Shown: piece after piece, positions 32,733 to 40,630 of the stretch
How the letters are laid out: every line of letters starts with the position of its first letter
How positions within the stretch are numbered: the stretch's first letter is position 1
Assembly: GCA_910578085.1 (NCBI GenBank)
Contig: CAJTPM010000021.1
Location: forward strand, 1 to 64,000
DNA: 64,000 nucleotides
Reading direction: 5' to 3'
From: an uncultured Lachnospiraceae bacterium
Lineage (GTDB): Bacteria; Bacillota; Clostridia; Lachnospirales; Lachnospiraceae
The notes under the pieces: generated by a model
Database searches by the model: none
Seen by the model: only the letters and a program-made list of their open reading frames with translations
Told to the model about the DNA's origin: nothing
Program-made: the position numbers and the translations under genes

Positions 32733-33433
32733 GCGAAATAAAGTCAAGGCTTGTAAACGGCCTGTTTAAAGAAAATCCCACTTTTGTGCTGATGTTAGGT
32801 ATGTGTCCGACGCTTGCGGTGACGACTTCCGCCATGAACGGTCTCGGAATGGGGCTGACAACGATGGTAGTGCTTGCGCTCAGCAATATGATCATTTCCC
32901 TGCTGCGAAATATCATTCCGGATAAAGTGCGTATTCCTGCATTTATCGTGATCATTGCCTCTTTTGTGACGATGATGGAGCTTTTGCTGGAAGGGTTTTT
33001 ACCTTCTCTTTATGATGCGCTGGGAATCTATATTCCGCTGATCGTGGTAAACTGCATTATTTTGGGCCGGGCGGAGGCCTATGCTTCCAAAAATCCGGTA
33101 CTGCCGTCTCTGTTTGACGGGATTGGGATGGGACTCGGGTTTTCCTTCGCGCTGACCTGTATCGGCGCGGTTCGCGAGCTGATCGGTTCCGGCAAAATTT
33201 TCGGCTTTTCTGTGATGCCCGCGTCCTATGTGCCCTGCGCTATTTTTGTGATGGCGCCCGGCGCCTTCTTTGTGCTGGCAGCACTCACCGCTCTGCAGAA
33301 TAAAGTTAAGATCGCAGGGGAGAAGAAGGGGAAGGATATGAGCAAGATCGGTTCTGGCTGCAGTGAGGACTGCATGAATTGCGGCGAGGAAGGCTGCGGC
33401 AGAAGGAAGTTCTACGATACGGATGCGGAGTGA
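32729..33433 (+). CDS. rnfE: Rnf complex subunit RnfE with a cysteine-rich tail
   Basis: The 234-residue membrane subunit has six hydrophobic helices and the conserved Cys-containing segments that hold an iron-sulfur centre with RnfA in the membrane. Beyond the usual end it has a hydrophilic C-terminal tail of about 30 residues with four cysteines spaced Cys-x3-Cys-x2-Cys-x4-Cys (about residues 210-223). This tail is not part of the classical RnfE and could bind another metal or cluster. The gene overlaps rnfG by 4 bases and precedes rnfA by 37. Confidence 0.95.
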   Translation: MSEIKSRLVNGLFKENPTFVLMLGMCPTLAVTTSAMNGLGMGLTTMVVLALSNMIISLLRNIIPDKVRIPAFIVIIASFVTMMELLLEGFLPSLYDALGIYIPLIVVNCIILGRAEAYASKNPVLPSLFDGIGMGLGFSFALTCIGAVRELIGSGKIFGFSVMPASYVPCAIFVMAPGAFFVLAALTALQNKVKIAGEKKGKDMSKIGSGCSEDCMNCGEEGCGRRKFYDTDAE

Positions 33434-33470
33434 TTTCCCACCGCATGATCGGGATAAATGGAGGTAATAA

Positions 33471-34055
33471 ATGGAGACAGTAAGAGATTTATTGATTATA
33501 TTGATCGGTTCCTCTCTGGTGAGCAATGTGGTGCTCAGCCAGTTTCTGGGATTGTGTCCGTTTCTCGGGGTATCGAAAAAGACAGAGACGGCGGCGGGCA
33601 TGGGCGCGGCGATCATCTTTGTCATCACGATATCTTCCCTGGTGGCGGCCGCGATCTATCAGTTTATGTTAGTGCCGTTACATATTGAATATTTGCAGAC
33701 GATCGTTTTCATACTGGTAATTGCCGCTCTTGTACAGTTTGTGGAGATGTTTTTAAAGAAGTTTATTCCGGCCCTCTATCAGTCGCTGGGCATCTATCTG
33801 CCGCTTATCACAACGAACTGTGCAGTACTGGGTGTGGCACTCACGAATGTGACAAAGCAGTACGGTATTTTGAAGAGTGTGGTGAACGGTTTTGCGACGG
33901 CTGTGGGCTTTACGATTTCGATCGTGATCCTGGCGGGGATCAGAGAGAAGATGGTTTACAATGATGTGCCGGAATCCTTTAAGGGGATGCCTGTTGTGCT
34001 GATCACGGCAGGGCTGATGGCCATTGCGTTCTGCGGGTTCTCGGGGCTGCTGTAA
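33471..34055 (+). CDS. rnfA: Rnf complex subunit RnfA
   Basis: The 194-residue membrane subunit has six helices and the mirrored Asn-x-x-Leu-x-x-Phe-Leu-Gly-x-Cys-Pro and Thr-Asn-Cys-Ala-Val-Leu-Gly motifs, whose cysteines bind a cluster shared with RnfE. TGGAGG lies ahead of the ATG. It is followed 3 bases later by a kinase gene instead of rnfB. Confidence 0.96.
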   Translation: METVRDLLIILIGSSLVSNVVLSQFLGLCPFLGVSKKTETAAGMGAAIIFVITISSLVAAAIYQFMLVPLHIEYLQTIVFILVIAALVQFVEMFLKKFIPALYQSLGIYLPLITTNCAVLGVALTNVTKQYGILKSVVNGFATAVGFTISIVILAGIREKMVYNDVPESFKGMPVVLITAGLMAIAFCGFSGLL

Positions 34056-34058
34056 TCG

Positions 34059-34565
34059 ATGAAAAGAATACTTGTGATTGGCTGTCCGGGGGCCGGGAAA
34101 AGTGTTTTTGCCAGAAGACTGAGAGAAAAGCTGAACCTTCCGCTGTATTATTTGGATATGATCTGGCATAAGCCGGATAAATCGACCTGTGCGAGAGAGG
34201 AATTTGACAGAAAATTACGGAGAGTTCTGGAAAAAGGCGAATGGATTATCGATGGAAATTATCTGCGCACGCTGGAGATGCGTCTGAAAGAGGCGGATAC
34301 AGTGTTTTTGTTAGATTATCCGCTTGAAGTATGTCTGGCAGGGGCAAGGGAGCGGATCGGAAGAAAGCGGGAGGATATGCCTTGGTTTGAGGCAGAACTG
34401 GATGAAGAGTTCCGGCAGTGGATTCTGGATTTTTCAAGGGATCAGCTGCCGGTTATTTATCGTCTGCTAAAGCAGTATGGGAACGAGCGGGATATTTTTG
34501 TCTTTCGGTCAAGAGAGGAAGCGGACGGATTTCTAAAAGTAAATGTAATTATGAACGAAGAATGA
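34059..34565 (+). CDS. Adenylate kinase-like P-loop protein (FlaR/topology modulation type)
   Basis: The 168-residue protein begins with a strand and the P-loop Gly-Cys-Pro-Gly-Ala-Gly-Lys-Ser (about residues 8-15), then Tyr-Tyr-Leu-Asp-Met-Ile-Trp-His and Trp-Ile-Ile-Asp-Gly-Asn-Tyr, a signature of the FlaR or DNA topology modulation protein group of small kinases. The true substrate of this group is unknown. It lies 3 bases after rnfA, so it is probably transcribed with rnf, but it separates rnfA from rnfB and has no known role in the complex. Confidence 0.8.
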   Translation: MKRILVIGCPGAGKSVFARRLREKLNLPLYYLDMIWHKPDKSTCAREEFDRKLRRVLEKGEWIIDGNYLRTLEMRLKEADTVFLLDYPLEVCLAGARERIGRKREDMPWFEAELDEEFRQWILDFSRDQLPVIYRLLKQYGNERDIFVFRSREEADGFLKVNVIMNEE

Positions 34566-34831
34566 GTGCGTATGCGGAAAATAGTACGCTGGGCGAAAAA
34601 GGCAGAAGCAGGGGAGGCGGATTAGACAGAACTGTCGGTATATGGGCAGGGGAAGATGAGATCACGGAAGCGGAAAATGTACGCACGCAGTGCAGAGATC
34701 ATCGGAATGATGGCGCGGAAACATTGCCCGATGATGCGGAACCGGAAAAAGAATGGGAATATCAGTACCGCTATTTAAATAAATGTATTCTATCTTATAA
34801 AAATGATTACATAACGCAAAATATGTGTTAA
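34562..34831 (+). CDS. Doubtful small ORF overlapping the kinase stop
   Basis: An 89-codon frame starts with ATG overlapping the TGA of the kinase (ATGA) and ends at 34831. It is acidic and charged and has no recognisable motif. The start geometry favours translation by coupling, but composition does not look like a folded protein and the frame is also open upstream through the kinase gene. It ends inside the predicted rnfB promoter. Confidence 0.2.
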   Translation: MSAYAENSTLGEKGRSRGGGLDRTVGIWAGEDEITEAENVRTQCRDHRNDGAETLPDDAEPEKEWEYQYRYLNKCILSYKNDYITQNMC

Positions 34832-34834
34832 AAT
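34807..34834 (+). promoter_or_regulatory. Separate promoter for rnfB
   Basis: TTACAT (34807-34812), 16 bases, then TAAAAT (34829-34834) with an extended TGT before it. This would start transcription near 34841, giving rnfB its own transcript. Confidence 0.55.
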
Positions 34835-34855
34835 GTCTGTAGGTGTAAAAAGAAG

Positions 34856-34888
34856 AAGCCTGTGTCCGTACTGTATCCGCAGGCTTTT
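34856..34888 (+). terminator. Terminator-like hairpin in the rnfB leader
   Basis: AAGCCTGTG (34856-34864) pairs with CGCAGGCTT (34878-34886) with one G-U pair and runs into TTTT (34885-34888). It lies after the predicted rnfB promoter and 36 bases before the rnfB start. It may end transcription from the rnfC side, or act as an attenuator for rnfB. Confidence 0.65.
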
Positions 34889-34923
34889 GGTAATACATAA
34901 AACAGTACAGAAATGAGGAGACT

Positions 34924-35715
34924 ATGTCAGGAATTATCATTGCGATGCTTGTAGTGGGGGGCGTCGGTCTGTTTATCGGTCTGTTTCTCGGGGTTGCTGC
35001 GATAAAATTTAAAGTGCAGGTGGACGAAAAAGAGGTTGCGGTGCTGGAGGTATTGCCCGGCAACAACTGCGGCGGATGCGGCTATGCGGGATGTTCCGGG
35101 CTGGCGGCTGCCATTGCGAAGGGTGAGGCGGCGGTCAATCAGTGTCCGGTGGGCGGCGAAACGGTGGCGAAGAAGATATCTGAGATCATGGGAGTGGAAG
35201 CCGGGGAGAGCAGACGGATGGTCGCTTTTGTGGCGTGTCAGGGAGACTACGATAAGGCGAAGGTGGATTATGAGTATACGGGTATCGAGGATTGCCGCAT
35301 GCTTTCCTTTGTGCCAAACGGCGGACCGAAGAGCTGTAATTACGGCTGTCTCGGCTACGGGAGCTGTGTGCAGGCCTGTCCCTTTGACGCGATCCATGTG
35401 GTGAACGGCGTGGCTGTGGTGGACAGGGAGCAGTGTAAAGCCTGCGGAAAATGCGTGGAGGCCTGTCCGAAGAAACTGATTTCGTTGATCCCGTATGATG
35501 CACCCTATCAGGTGGCCTGCAGTTCTAAAGACAAGGGACCGGTGGCCATGAAGGCCTGCGATGTGGCCTGTATCGGCTGCGGACTCTGCAAGCGGAACTG
35601 TCCTGCGGATGCGGTTATGGTGGAGAATTTCAATGCAACGATCGATCCGGAGAAGTGTACCGGCTGCGGCACCTGCATTGAGAAATGTCCGAAGAAGAGT
35701 ATTGTGAAGCTGTAA
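34924..35715 (+). CDS. rnfB: Rnf complex subunit RnfB (ferredoxin-accepting)
   Basis: The 263-residue subunit has an N-terminal membrane helix (about residues 3-27), a Cys-Gly-Gly-Cys-Gly-Tyr-Ala-Gly-Cys cluster motif near 49-57 with a further Cys near 74, and a C-terminal region with several CxxCxxCxxxCP ferredoxin motifs (about residues 139, 163, 207 and 238). It takes electrons from reduced ferredoxin. It normally ends the rnf operon directly after rnfA; here 868 bases intervene. A GAGGAG ribosome site precedes ATG 34924. Confidence 0.96.
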   Translation: MSGIIIAMLVVGGVGLFIGLFLGVAAIKFKVQVDEKEVAVLEVLPGNNCGGCGYAGCSGLAAAIAKGEAAVNQCPVGGETVAKKISEIMGVEAGESRRMVAFVACQGDYDKAKVDYEYTGIEDCRMLSFVPNGGPKSCNYGCLGYGSCVQACPFDAIHVVNGVAVVDREQCKACGKCVEACPKKLISLIPYDAPYQVACSSKDKGPVAMKACDVACIGCGLCKRNCPADAVMVENFNATIDPEKCTGCGTCIEKCPKKSIVKL

Positions 35716-35826
35716 GTACAGGACAGCCTGTTAAGAGATATGCCGGACAGGCGGCGGAATCGAGAGATTCCGGTGAAAAAGCATGGACTGCGGAGGAGTT
35801 TTGCCGCTGTTAAAAAAGGAGAGAGC

Positions 35827-36495
35827 ATGAGTCAGATCAGGGCAGTTTTATTTGATATGGACGGTGTGCTGATCAATACGGAGCCGTTGCACTACAGGAT
35901 GTGGAAAGAGACGTTCCGCGGCCGTGGCCTGGAAATTGATTACGATATTTATAAAGGGTGTATCGGTGCGACAGATGCCTTTTTAATGGAACTGATTTTT
36001 AAAAATTACGGTCGGGACTTTCGGGAAGATAAGACAATAGAAGGAGAGAGAGTGGCAGTTGAAAAACGCCTGCTGAAAGAAGAGGGATTCCCTGAAATGC
36101 CGGGAGTGGTAGAAATGCTGCGCGGGCTGCAGGAGGCCGGATTTTTGCTGGCAGTGGCTTCGTCCTCACCGCCGGTGAGAATTCAGGAAGCCATGAACTA
36201 CATTGGTGCGAAGCAGTATTTTTCCGTACTGAACAGCGCGGAGAATGTAGCACATTCCAAACCGGCTCCGGATATTTATCTGGATACGGCGAGAAGGCTG
36301 GGGGTAGAACCGGCGGAATGTATCGTGCTGGAGGATTCCGAAAACGGAAGTATTGCTGCTGTCTCTGCGGGGATGATCTGTGTGGGACTTAAGAATCCGG
36401 ATTCCGGGAATCAGAATCTGGAACGGGCCAGGGTTGTGATTTCATCATTGCAGGAGTTTACGACGGAACTGATCCGGAATTTGTCGGAGGGCTGA
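35827..36495 (+). CDS. HAD-superfamily phosphatase/phosphoglucomutase-like protein
   Basis: The 222-residue protein has the HAD nucleophile motif Phe-Asp10-Met-Asp12-Gly-Val-Leu, a helical cap of the beta-phosphoglucomutase type, Ala-Ser-Ser-Ser motif II near residue 115, Lys-Pro-Ala-Pro-Asp motif III near 145 and Glu-Asp-Ser-Glu-Asn-Gly motif IV near 168. Such proteins dephosphorylate or isomerise sugar phosphates; the substrate is unknown. ATG 35827 follows AAGGAGAGAG. Confidence 0.9.
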   Translation: MSQIRAVLFDMDGVLINTEPLHYRMWKETFRGRGLEIDYDIYKGCIGATDAFLMELIFKNYGRDFREDKTIEGERVAVEKRLLKEEGFPEMPGVVEMLRGLQEAGFLLAVASSSPPVRIQEAMNYIGAKQYFSVLNSAENVAHSKPAPDIYLDTARRLGVEPAECIVLEDSENGSIAAVSAGMICVGLKNPDSGNQNLERARVVISSLQEFTTELIRNLSEG

Positions 36496-36636
36496 TGCAT
36501 TGCAGGTTTTGCAGTTTTCAGTGATAGAAGGATGTTTCTGTGCTTATGGATGCTGGCAAGGCCGTTTATGTGACTGAAGCTGCACAGAGGTGTGGAAGTA
36601 TATACAAAGTTTAGAAAAGCATACAGGAGCACGTGC

Positions 36637-37131
36637 ATGCGATACCATGACATTACAAAGGATGATATGAAAAACGGCGACGGTCTGCGGGTTGTATTGT
36701 GGCTTTCGGGCTGCAGGCATCAATGTCCGGGCTGTCAGAATCCTGTGACATGGAATCCACAGGACGGACTTGCGTTTGACGAAGCGGCAAAGCAGGAAAT
36801 AGAAGGGCAGCTTGAAAAACCTTATATTTCCGGCATTACTTTTTCCGGCGGCGATCCGCTTTTTCCGGAGAATGTAGCGGAGGTGACAGCATATTGCAGA
36901 GAGTTAAAGGGGCGCTTTCCGGGGAAGACAGTCTGGCTTTACACTGGTGAGGTATGGGAAGATATCGCAGGTTTTGAAGTACTGCATTTTATAGATGTGC
37001 TGGTGGATGGGAAATTTGAGAGAGAGAAACAGGACAATCTGCTGCACTGGAGGGGAAGCGGCAACCAGCGGGTGATTGCAGTACAGGAAAGCCTGAGGCG
37101 CGGACAGATGGTGCTGCACGATATTTCATGA
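36637..37131 (+). CDS. nrdG: Anaerobic ribonucleotide reductase activating protein NrdG
   Basis: The 164-residue radical SAM enzyme makes the glycyl radical on NrdD. It has the family start Met-Arg-Tyr-x-x-Ile-x-x-Asp-Asp and the cluster motif Cys-Arg-His-Gln-Cys-Pro-Gly-Cys (CxxxCxxC) near residues 28-35, then Phe-Ser-Gly-Gly-Asp-Pro-Leu. AGGAG lies 7 bases before ATG 36637. The partner nrdD, usually directly upstream, is absent here. Confidence 0.95.
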   Translation: MRYHDITKDDMKNGDGLRVVLWLSGCRHQCPGCQNPVTWNPQDGLAFDEAAKQEIEGQLEKPYISGITFSGGDPLFPENVAEVTAYCRELKGRFPGKTVWLYTGEVWEDIAGFEVLHFIDVLVDGKFEREKQDNLLHWRGSGNQRVIAVQESLRRGQMVLHDIS

Positions 37132-37279
37132 ATAAGCGAAATTTAAGGGAATGCTCTTCCATAGATTGATATGTGAATATGACAAAACAGCAAAAGGAAT
37201 AGTCTCTGTGAATTGTTGCTGTGGTCTTATATGGGCGATAAGTATGCATTTGCGGAAAGAACAAAGAGGCAGGAGAAAA

Positions 37280-37729
37280 ATGATAATGAAAAAAGCGGAG
37301 ACGTTACAGATCAAATATCATTCAAGGGAGATCGAGAAGCTGCGCTACATCGACGGAAAAAGCGATTGGATCGATCTGCGGGCAGCGGAGGATGTGGCTT
37401 TGAAAGCGGGAGAGTACCGTCTGATCAGTTTCGGTATTTCCATAAAGATCCCGGAGGGGTATGAGGCGCATGTGGTGCCCAGAAGTTCTACGTTTAAAAA
37501 TTTCGGCATTCTGCAGAGCAACAGCTGCGGCATTATCGACTGTTCCTACTGTGGAGAGAACGATATCTGGAAAATGCCGGTGTATGCAGTGCGGGATACG
37601 GAGATCCATGTAAATGACAGGATCGCTCAGTTCCGGATCATGGAAAATCAGCCAAGGATCCTGTTTGAGGAAGTGGAGCATATGGAAGGTCAGGACAGGG
37701 GCGGTTTCGGCAGTACCGGGACGGTGTAA
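37280..37729 (+). CDS. dut: dUTP diphosphatase (trimeric dUTPase family)
   Basis: The 149-residue protein shows the five dUTPase motifs in order: Asp-Leu-Arg-Ala (about residue 31), Pro-Arg-Ser-Ser-Thr (about 69), Gly-Ile-Ile-Asp-Cys-Ser-Tyr-Cys-Gly-Glu (about 86), Asp-Arg-Ile-Ala-Gln (about 113) and Arg-Gly-Gly-Phe-Gly-Ser-Thr-Gly at the end. It hydrolyses dUTP to dUMP, limiting uracil in DNA. ATG 37280 or 37286 both fit an AGGAG at 37271. Next to nrdG it makes a small deoxynucleotide cluster. Confidence 0.93.
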   Translation: MIMKKAETLQIKYHSREIEKLRYIDGKSDWIDLRAAEDVALKAGEYRLISFGISIKIPEGYEAHVVPRSSTFKNFGILQSNSCGIIDCSYCGENDIWKMPVYAVRDTEIHVNDRIAQFRIMENQPRILFEEVEHMEGQDRGGFGSTGTV

Positions 37730-37780
37730 ATTATGCCGGGGGAATGCGCCGCTGTCCGTCAGGACAGTTATTGCGGAAAG

Positions 37781-37880
37781 AAAATTCTGCAACAGTAGCA
37801 GGCTATTCCGGGAACGCAGAATTCTGCAACAGTACAGGCTATTACGGGAACGCAAAATTCTGCGATAATAGCAGGCTATT
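37781..37880 (+). repeat. Tandem repeat of about 36 bp, 2.7 copies
   Basis: Three successive units start with (A/G)AAATTCTGC at 37781, near 37818 and near 37854 and continue with an AACAGTA-CAGGCTATT-CGGGAACGC pattern. The third copy is partial and more divergent, and runs into the last codons of the flavodoxin gene on the minus strand. Units are directly adjacent, with no spacers, so it is not a CRISPR array. Confidence 0.8.
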
Positions 37881-38394
37881 TCAGACATGCTAAGATCGGC
37901 TCAATATATTTTTTGTCTGAAATATCGTAGGATCCGGATATCATTTTGATCATTTCCTGATCCGTTTCGGTTTTATCTTTTTTCGCGCGCAGCGATTTCA
38001 GAAGTGCCCTCATCATCAGTTTTGACAGGAAGGGCATTTTTTCATAGTTTAATCCGCCGGGACAATAGAAGGCGTTTACTTTCCGGAAGGCAGGATCTTT
38101 GAGATTTTCTTTAAAAAATGATTGGATCTGCGGGCTGTCTGCGGGGTTCGCGCCGGTACAGAAAAGAATGAGCTTTTTATCCGGCCATTTTTCCAGGATA
38201 TCTTTGAAAAAACCAAGTTTTCTGATGGCGCCGGCATAGGCGAAACTTCCGAAAAGGATCGTGTCATACTGGTCTAAATGTTGCTTTTTAGCAGCGGACA
38301 GCGAGAGACAGTCAGCCCCTGTTTCTTCCGCGATCCATTGCGCATATTTTTTTGTAAATCCTGTTTCTGAATGATAAATAATGATGGCTTTCAT
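37876..38394 (-). CDS. Flavodoxin-domain protein
   Basis: The 172-residue protein has the FMN phosphate-binding loop of flavodoxins (Tyr-His-Ser-Glu-Thr-Gly-Phe-Thr-Lys, about residues 7-15) and the Phe-Gly-Ser-Phe-Ala-Tyr-Ala-Gly loop near 48-55. It resembles protoporphyrinogen oxidase (HemG)-like and other electron-transfer flavodoxins of Firmicutes. It lies 18 bases after the marR gene on the same strand and is probably its regulated partner. The stop region overlaps the tandem repeat. Confidence 0.88.
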   Translation of the reverse strand: MKAIIIYHSETGFTKKYAQWIAEETGADCLSLSAAKKQHLDQYDTILFGSFAYAGAIRKLGFFKDILEKWPDKKLILFCTGANPADSPQIQSFFKENLKDPAFRKVNAFYCPGGLNYEKMPFLSKLMMRALLKSLRAKKDKTETDQEMIKMISGSYDISDKKYIEPILACLK

Positions 38395-38412
38395 ATGTTT
38401 CGTTGCTCCTTT

Positions 38413-38916
38413 TTAAAATTCTGTTTCAGTATTTTCTCCTGAAATTCTTTTTTCAAAATATTCTATCCCTGTATATAGCTTTGACAGAAGAGTAAAAAGC
38501 GTTTCGATCTCTTCTGTGGTATAAACTTCAAAAAGATACCGCAGCTCTTCCTGATAGACGGAAAACTCCTTCTGAAAATAGTCTTCAGCTTTTTGGGTGA
38601 TACGGATCCCCATGGCTCTTGGATCACAGGGATTTGGACTGATCGTAACAAAGCCTTTTTTCATCAGGACATCTGCCAGTTTTTTGATATTCTGTCTGGA
38701 ACAGCCCAGTAAATTGCCCAATTGAGTAAAAGTGGGCGGTTCCTTTGACTGCCTGACGATGGATAACAGCATAAACTGTTTGAGGGAAATCTCCGGGATG
38801 TGACTGTCAAATAGTGTCTGCAGTCTGTTTGTGGCAATAAACAGTGTGCTGAAGATTGCTTTTTGCTGATACTCTGTGGTACCGGAAAATTTTGTGATCA
38901 GGTCGTTAAGATGCAT
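38413..38916 (-). CDS. MarR-family transcriptional regulator
   Basis: The 167-residue protein has a winged helix-turn-helix (Thr-Phe-Thr-Gln-Leu-Gly-Asn-Leu-Leu-Gly-Cys-Ser-Arg-Gln-Asn-Ile-Lys-Lys-Leu) and the Asp-Pro-Arg wing typical of MarR. The start at 38916 has GGAG with 6-base spacing; an ATG 4 codons upstream overlaps that site. It is co-directional with the flavodoxin gene. Two inverted repeats around its -10 box suggest it represses its own operon, perhaps in response to oxidants or small molecules. Confidence 0.9.
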   Translation of the reverse strand: MHLNDLITKFSGTTEYQQKAIFSTLFIATNRLQTLFDSHIPEISLKQFMLLSIVRQSKEPPTFTQLGNLLGCSRQNIKKLADVLMKKGFVTISPNPCDPRAMGIRITQKAEDYFQKEFSVYQEELRYLFEVYTTEEIETLFTLLSKLYTGIEYFEKRISGENTETEF

Positions 38917-38932
38917 AGTGATCTCCATATTA

Positions 38933-38981
38933 GTAACTTGTTGCGCATATAGATTATAGCAACATGTTACCTGTGCGTCAA
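38933..38981 (-). promoter_or_regulatory. marR-flavodoxin promoter with two operator-like palindromes
   Basis: On the minus strand TTGACG (38981-38976), 17 bases, TATAAT (38958-38953). GTAACATGTTGC (38970-38959) fills the spacer next to the -10 box, and GCAACAAGTTAC (38944-38933) lies just downstream; each is a near-palindrome of GTAAC/GTTGC type and the two are 26 bases apart centre to centre. This is typical for autoregulated MarR promoters. Confidence 0.75.
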
Positions 38982-39145
38982 GGCAAATGTGCAATTGATA
39001 TGTGAAGTATATGCATAATTTGAAGAGTAGTGTTTATACTAATAGCAGAAATGGCCTGCAGTAATTGGAGCTGTGTCCTGCGTACAGAAATGCGCGGGCA
39101 AAGAGTGGGAATGCATGGAAAAACGGCAGGTTGTGGAAAGGTCAT

Positions 39146-40630
39146 ATGGTTATCGGTATGAATGAAAAAGATCAGGAAATTTTATATCCGACAAAACAGA
39201 TCGGTAAGGAAATGACAGCGGATCTAAAGGAAAATCTGGCTGCCATGAAGGAAATTCTGTCGCCGGATATCAGCTACGATATTGTGTACCGGGTAATACA
39301 GATAGGCGGCAGAGATGCCTGTCTGTTTTTTGTGGACGGATTCTGTAAGGATGAAATGATGCAGAAGATCTTACAGTATCTGATCGGCCTGAAACCGGAA
39401 GATATTCCCACGGACGCCCACGGTATGTCGAAGGGCTTTATGCCCACCGTGGAGGTGGATCTCGGGCAGACCTGGGATGAAATTGTAACAGGGCTTTTGT
39501 CAGGGCAGACCGTGCTGTTTCTGGATGGTTTCAGCAAATGTCTTTTGATTGACAGCAGAACCTATCCGGCAAGAAGCGTCTCGGAGCCGGAGAAAGAGAA
39601 AGGGTTACGCGGTTCCAAAGATGGGTTTGTGGAGACTATCGTCTTTAATACGGCTCTTGTCCGCAGGCGTATCCGAAGCCCGAAACTGCGGATGGAGATG
39701 ATGAGAGTCGGCGAGACGTCAAAAACAGATATCGCAGTTTGCTATATGGAGGATAGGGTAGACCATAAACTGTTATGCCAGATCAGGACGAGAATTCAGA
39801 ATATTCATGTGGACGCACTGACCATGAATCAGGAGAGTCTGGCGGAATGTCTGTATCAGGGGAAATGGTTTAATCCTTTTCCGAAGTTTAAATATACGGA
39901 GCGGCCCGATACGGCGGCAGCCCATATTCTGGAGGGAAACATTATTGTCTTTGTGGACAATTCGCCTTCCGCCATGGTCCTTCCGGTGTCCATTTTTGAT
40001 ATGACGGAGGAGGCTGACGACTATTATTTTCCGCCTGTTACAGGTACTTACCTGCGGTTTTCCAGAACCATCATCGGTATCATTACCTATCTTTTGACGC
40101 CGACTTTTCTGCTGCTGACGATGTATCCGGAGTGGCTGCCGAAGTGGTTTTCTTTTGTCGCCATTGCCGATGATGTTAATGTGCCGGTGCTGTTACAGTT
40201 TCTGATTTTAGAGCTGTCTTTAGACGGCCTGAAGTTAGCCGCGGTCAATACGCCCAATATGCTGAGTACGCCCCTGAGCGTCACGGCGGGTATCGTGTTA
40301 GGGGAATTTGCGGTAAAATCGGGGTGGTTTAACTCGGAGGTGATGCTGTACATGGCTTTTGTGGCCATTGCAAACTATACCCAGTCCAACTATGAGCTGG
40401 GCTATGCGCTGAAATTCATGCGGATCATCACTCTTGTTCTGACGGGCATTGCCGGCGTCTGGGGCTATGCGGCGGGCGTTCTGTTTTTTATCATTTCCAT
40501 CGCGTGCAACAGGACGATCGCAGGTAGAAGCTATATCAATCCCTTTGGTCCGGGCGGTATGGGAACTTTGTGGAAACGCTTCATCAGAGTACGCCAGGAG
40601 GCCGCCGGTAACAGGCAGGCTTCTAAATGA
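39146..40630 (+). CDS. GerA/SpoVAF-family spore germination protein
   Basis: The 494-residue protein has the soluble N-terminal domain (about residues 1-280) and the five- or six-helix membrane domain of GerA A-subunits and SpoVAF, including the Thr-Ala-Ala-Ala-His-Ile-Leu-Glu-Gly-Asn-Ile-Ile-Val-Phe-Val-Asp-Asn-Ser-Pro segment and the Asn-Pro-Phe-Gly-Pro-Gly C-terminal motif. These sit in the inner spore membrane and respond to germinants. No B or C subunit and no spoVA genes are beside it, which favours a SpoVAF-like stand-alone role. ATG 39146 has GGAAAGG upstream; the frame extends further without similarity. Confidence 0.88.
   Translation: MVIGMNEKDQEILYPTKQIGKEMTADLKENLAAMKEILSPDISYDIVYRVIQIGGRDACLFFVDGFCKDEMMQKILQYLIGLKPEDIPTDAHGMSKGFMPTVEVDLGQTWDEIVTGLLSGQTVLFLDGFSKCLLIDSRTYPARSVSEPEKEKGLRGSKDGFVETIVFNTALVRRRIRSPKLRMEMMRVGETSKTDIAVCYMEDRVDHKLLCQIRTRIQNIHVDALTMNQESLAECLYQGKWFNPFPKFKYTERPDTAAAHILEGNIIVFVDNSPSAMVLPVSIFDMTEEADDYYFPPVTGTYLRFSRTIIGIITYLLTPTFLLLTMYPEWLPKWFSFVAIADDVNVPVLLQFLILELSLDGLKLAAVNTPNMLSTPLSVTAGIVLGEFAVKSGWFNSEVMLYMAFVAIANYTQSNYELGYALKFMRIITLVLTGIAGVWGYAAGVLFFIISIACNRTIAGRSYINPFGPGGMGTLWKRFIRVRQEAAGNRQASK

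Noticed and set aside
37781..37880. Possible CRISPR array
   Set aside because: Repeat units are directly adjacent with no unique spacers and only 2.7 copies; no cas genes nearby.
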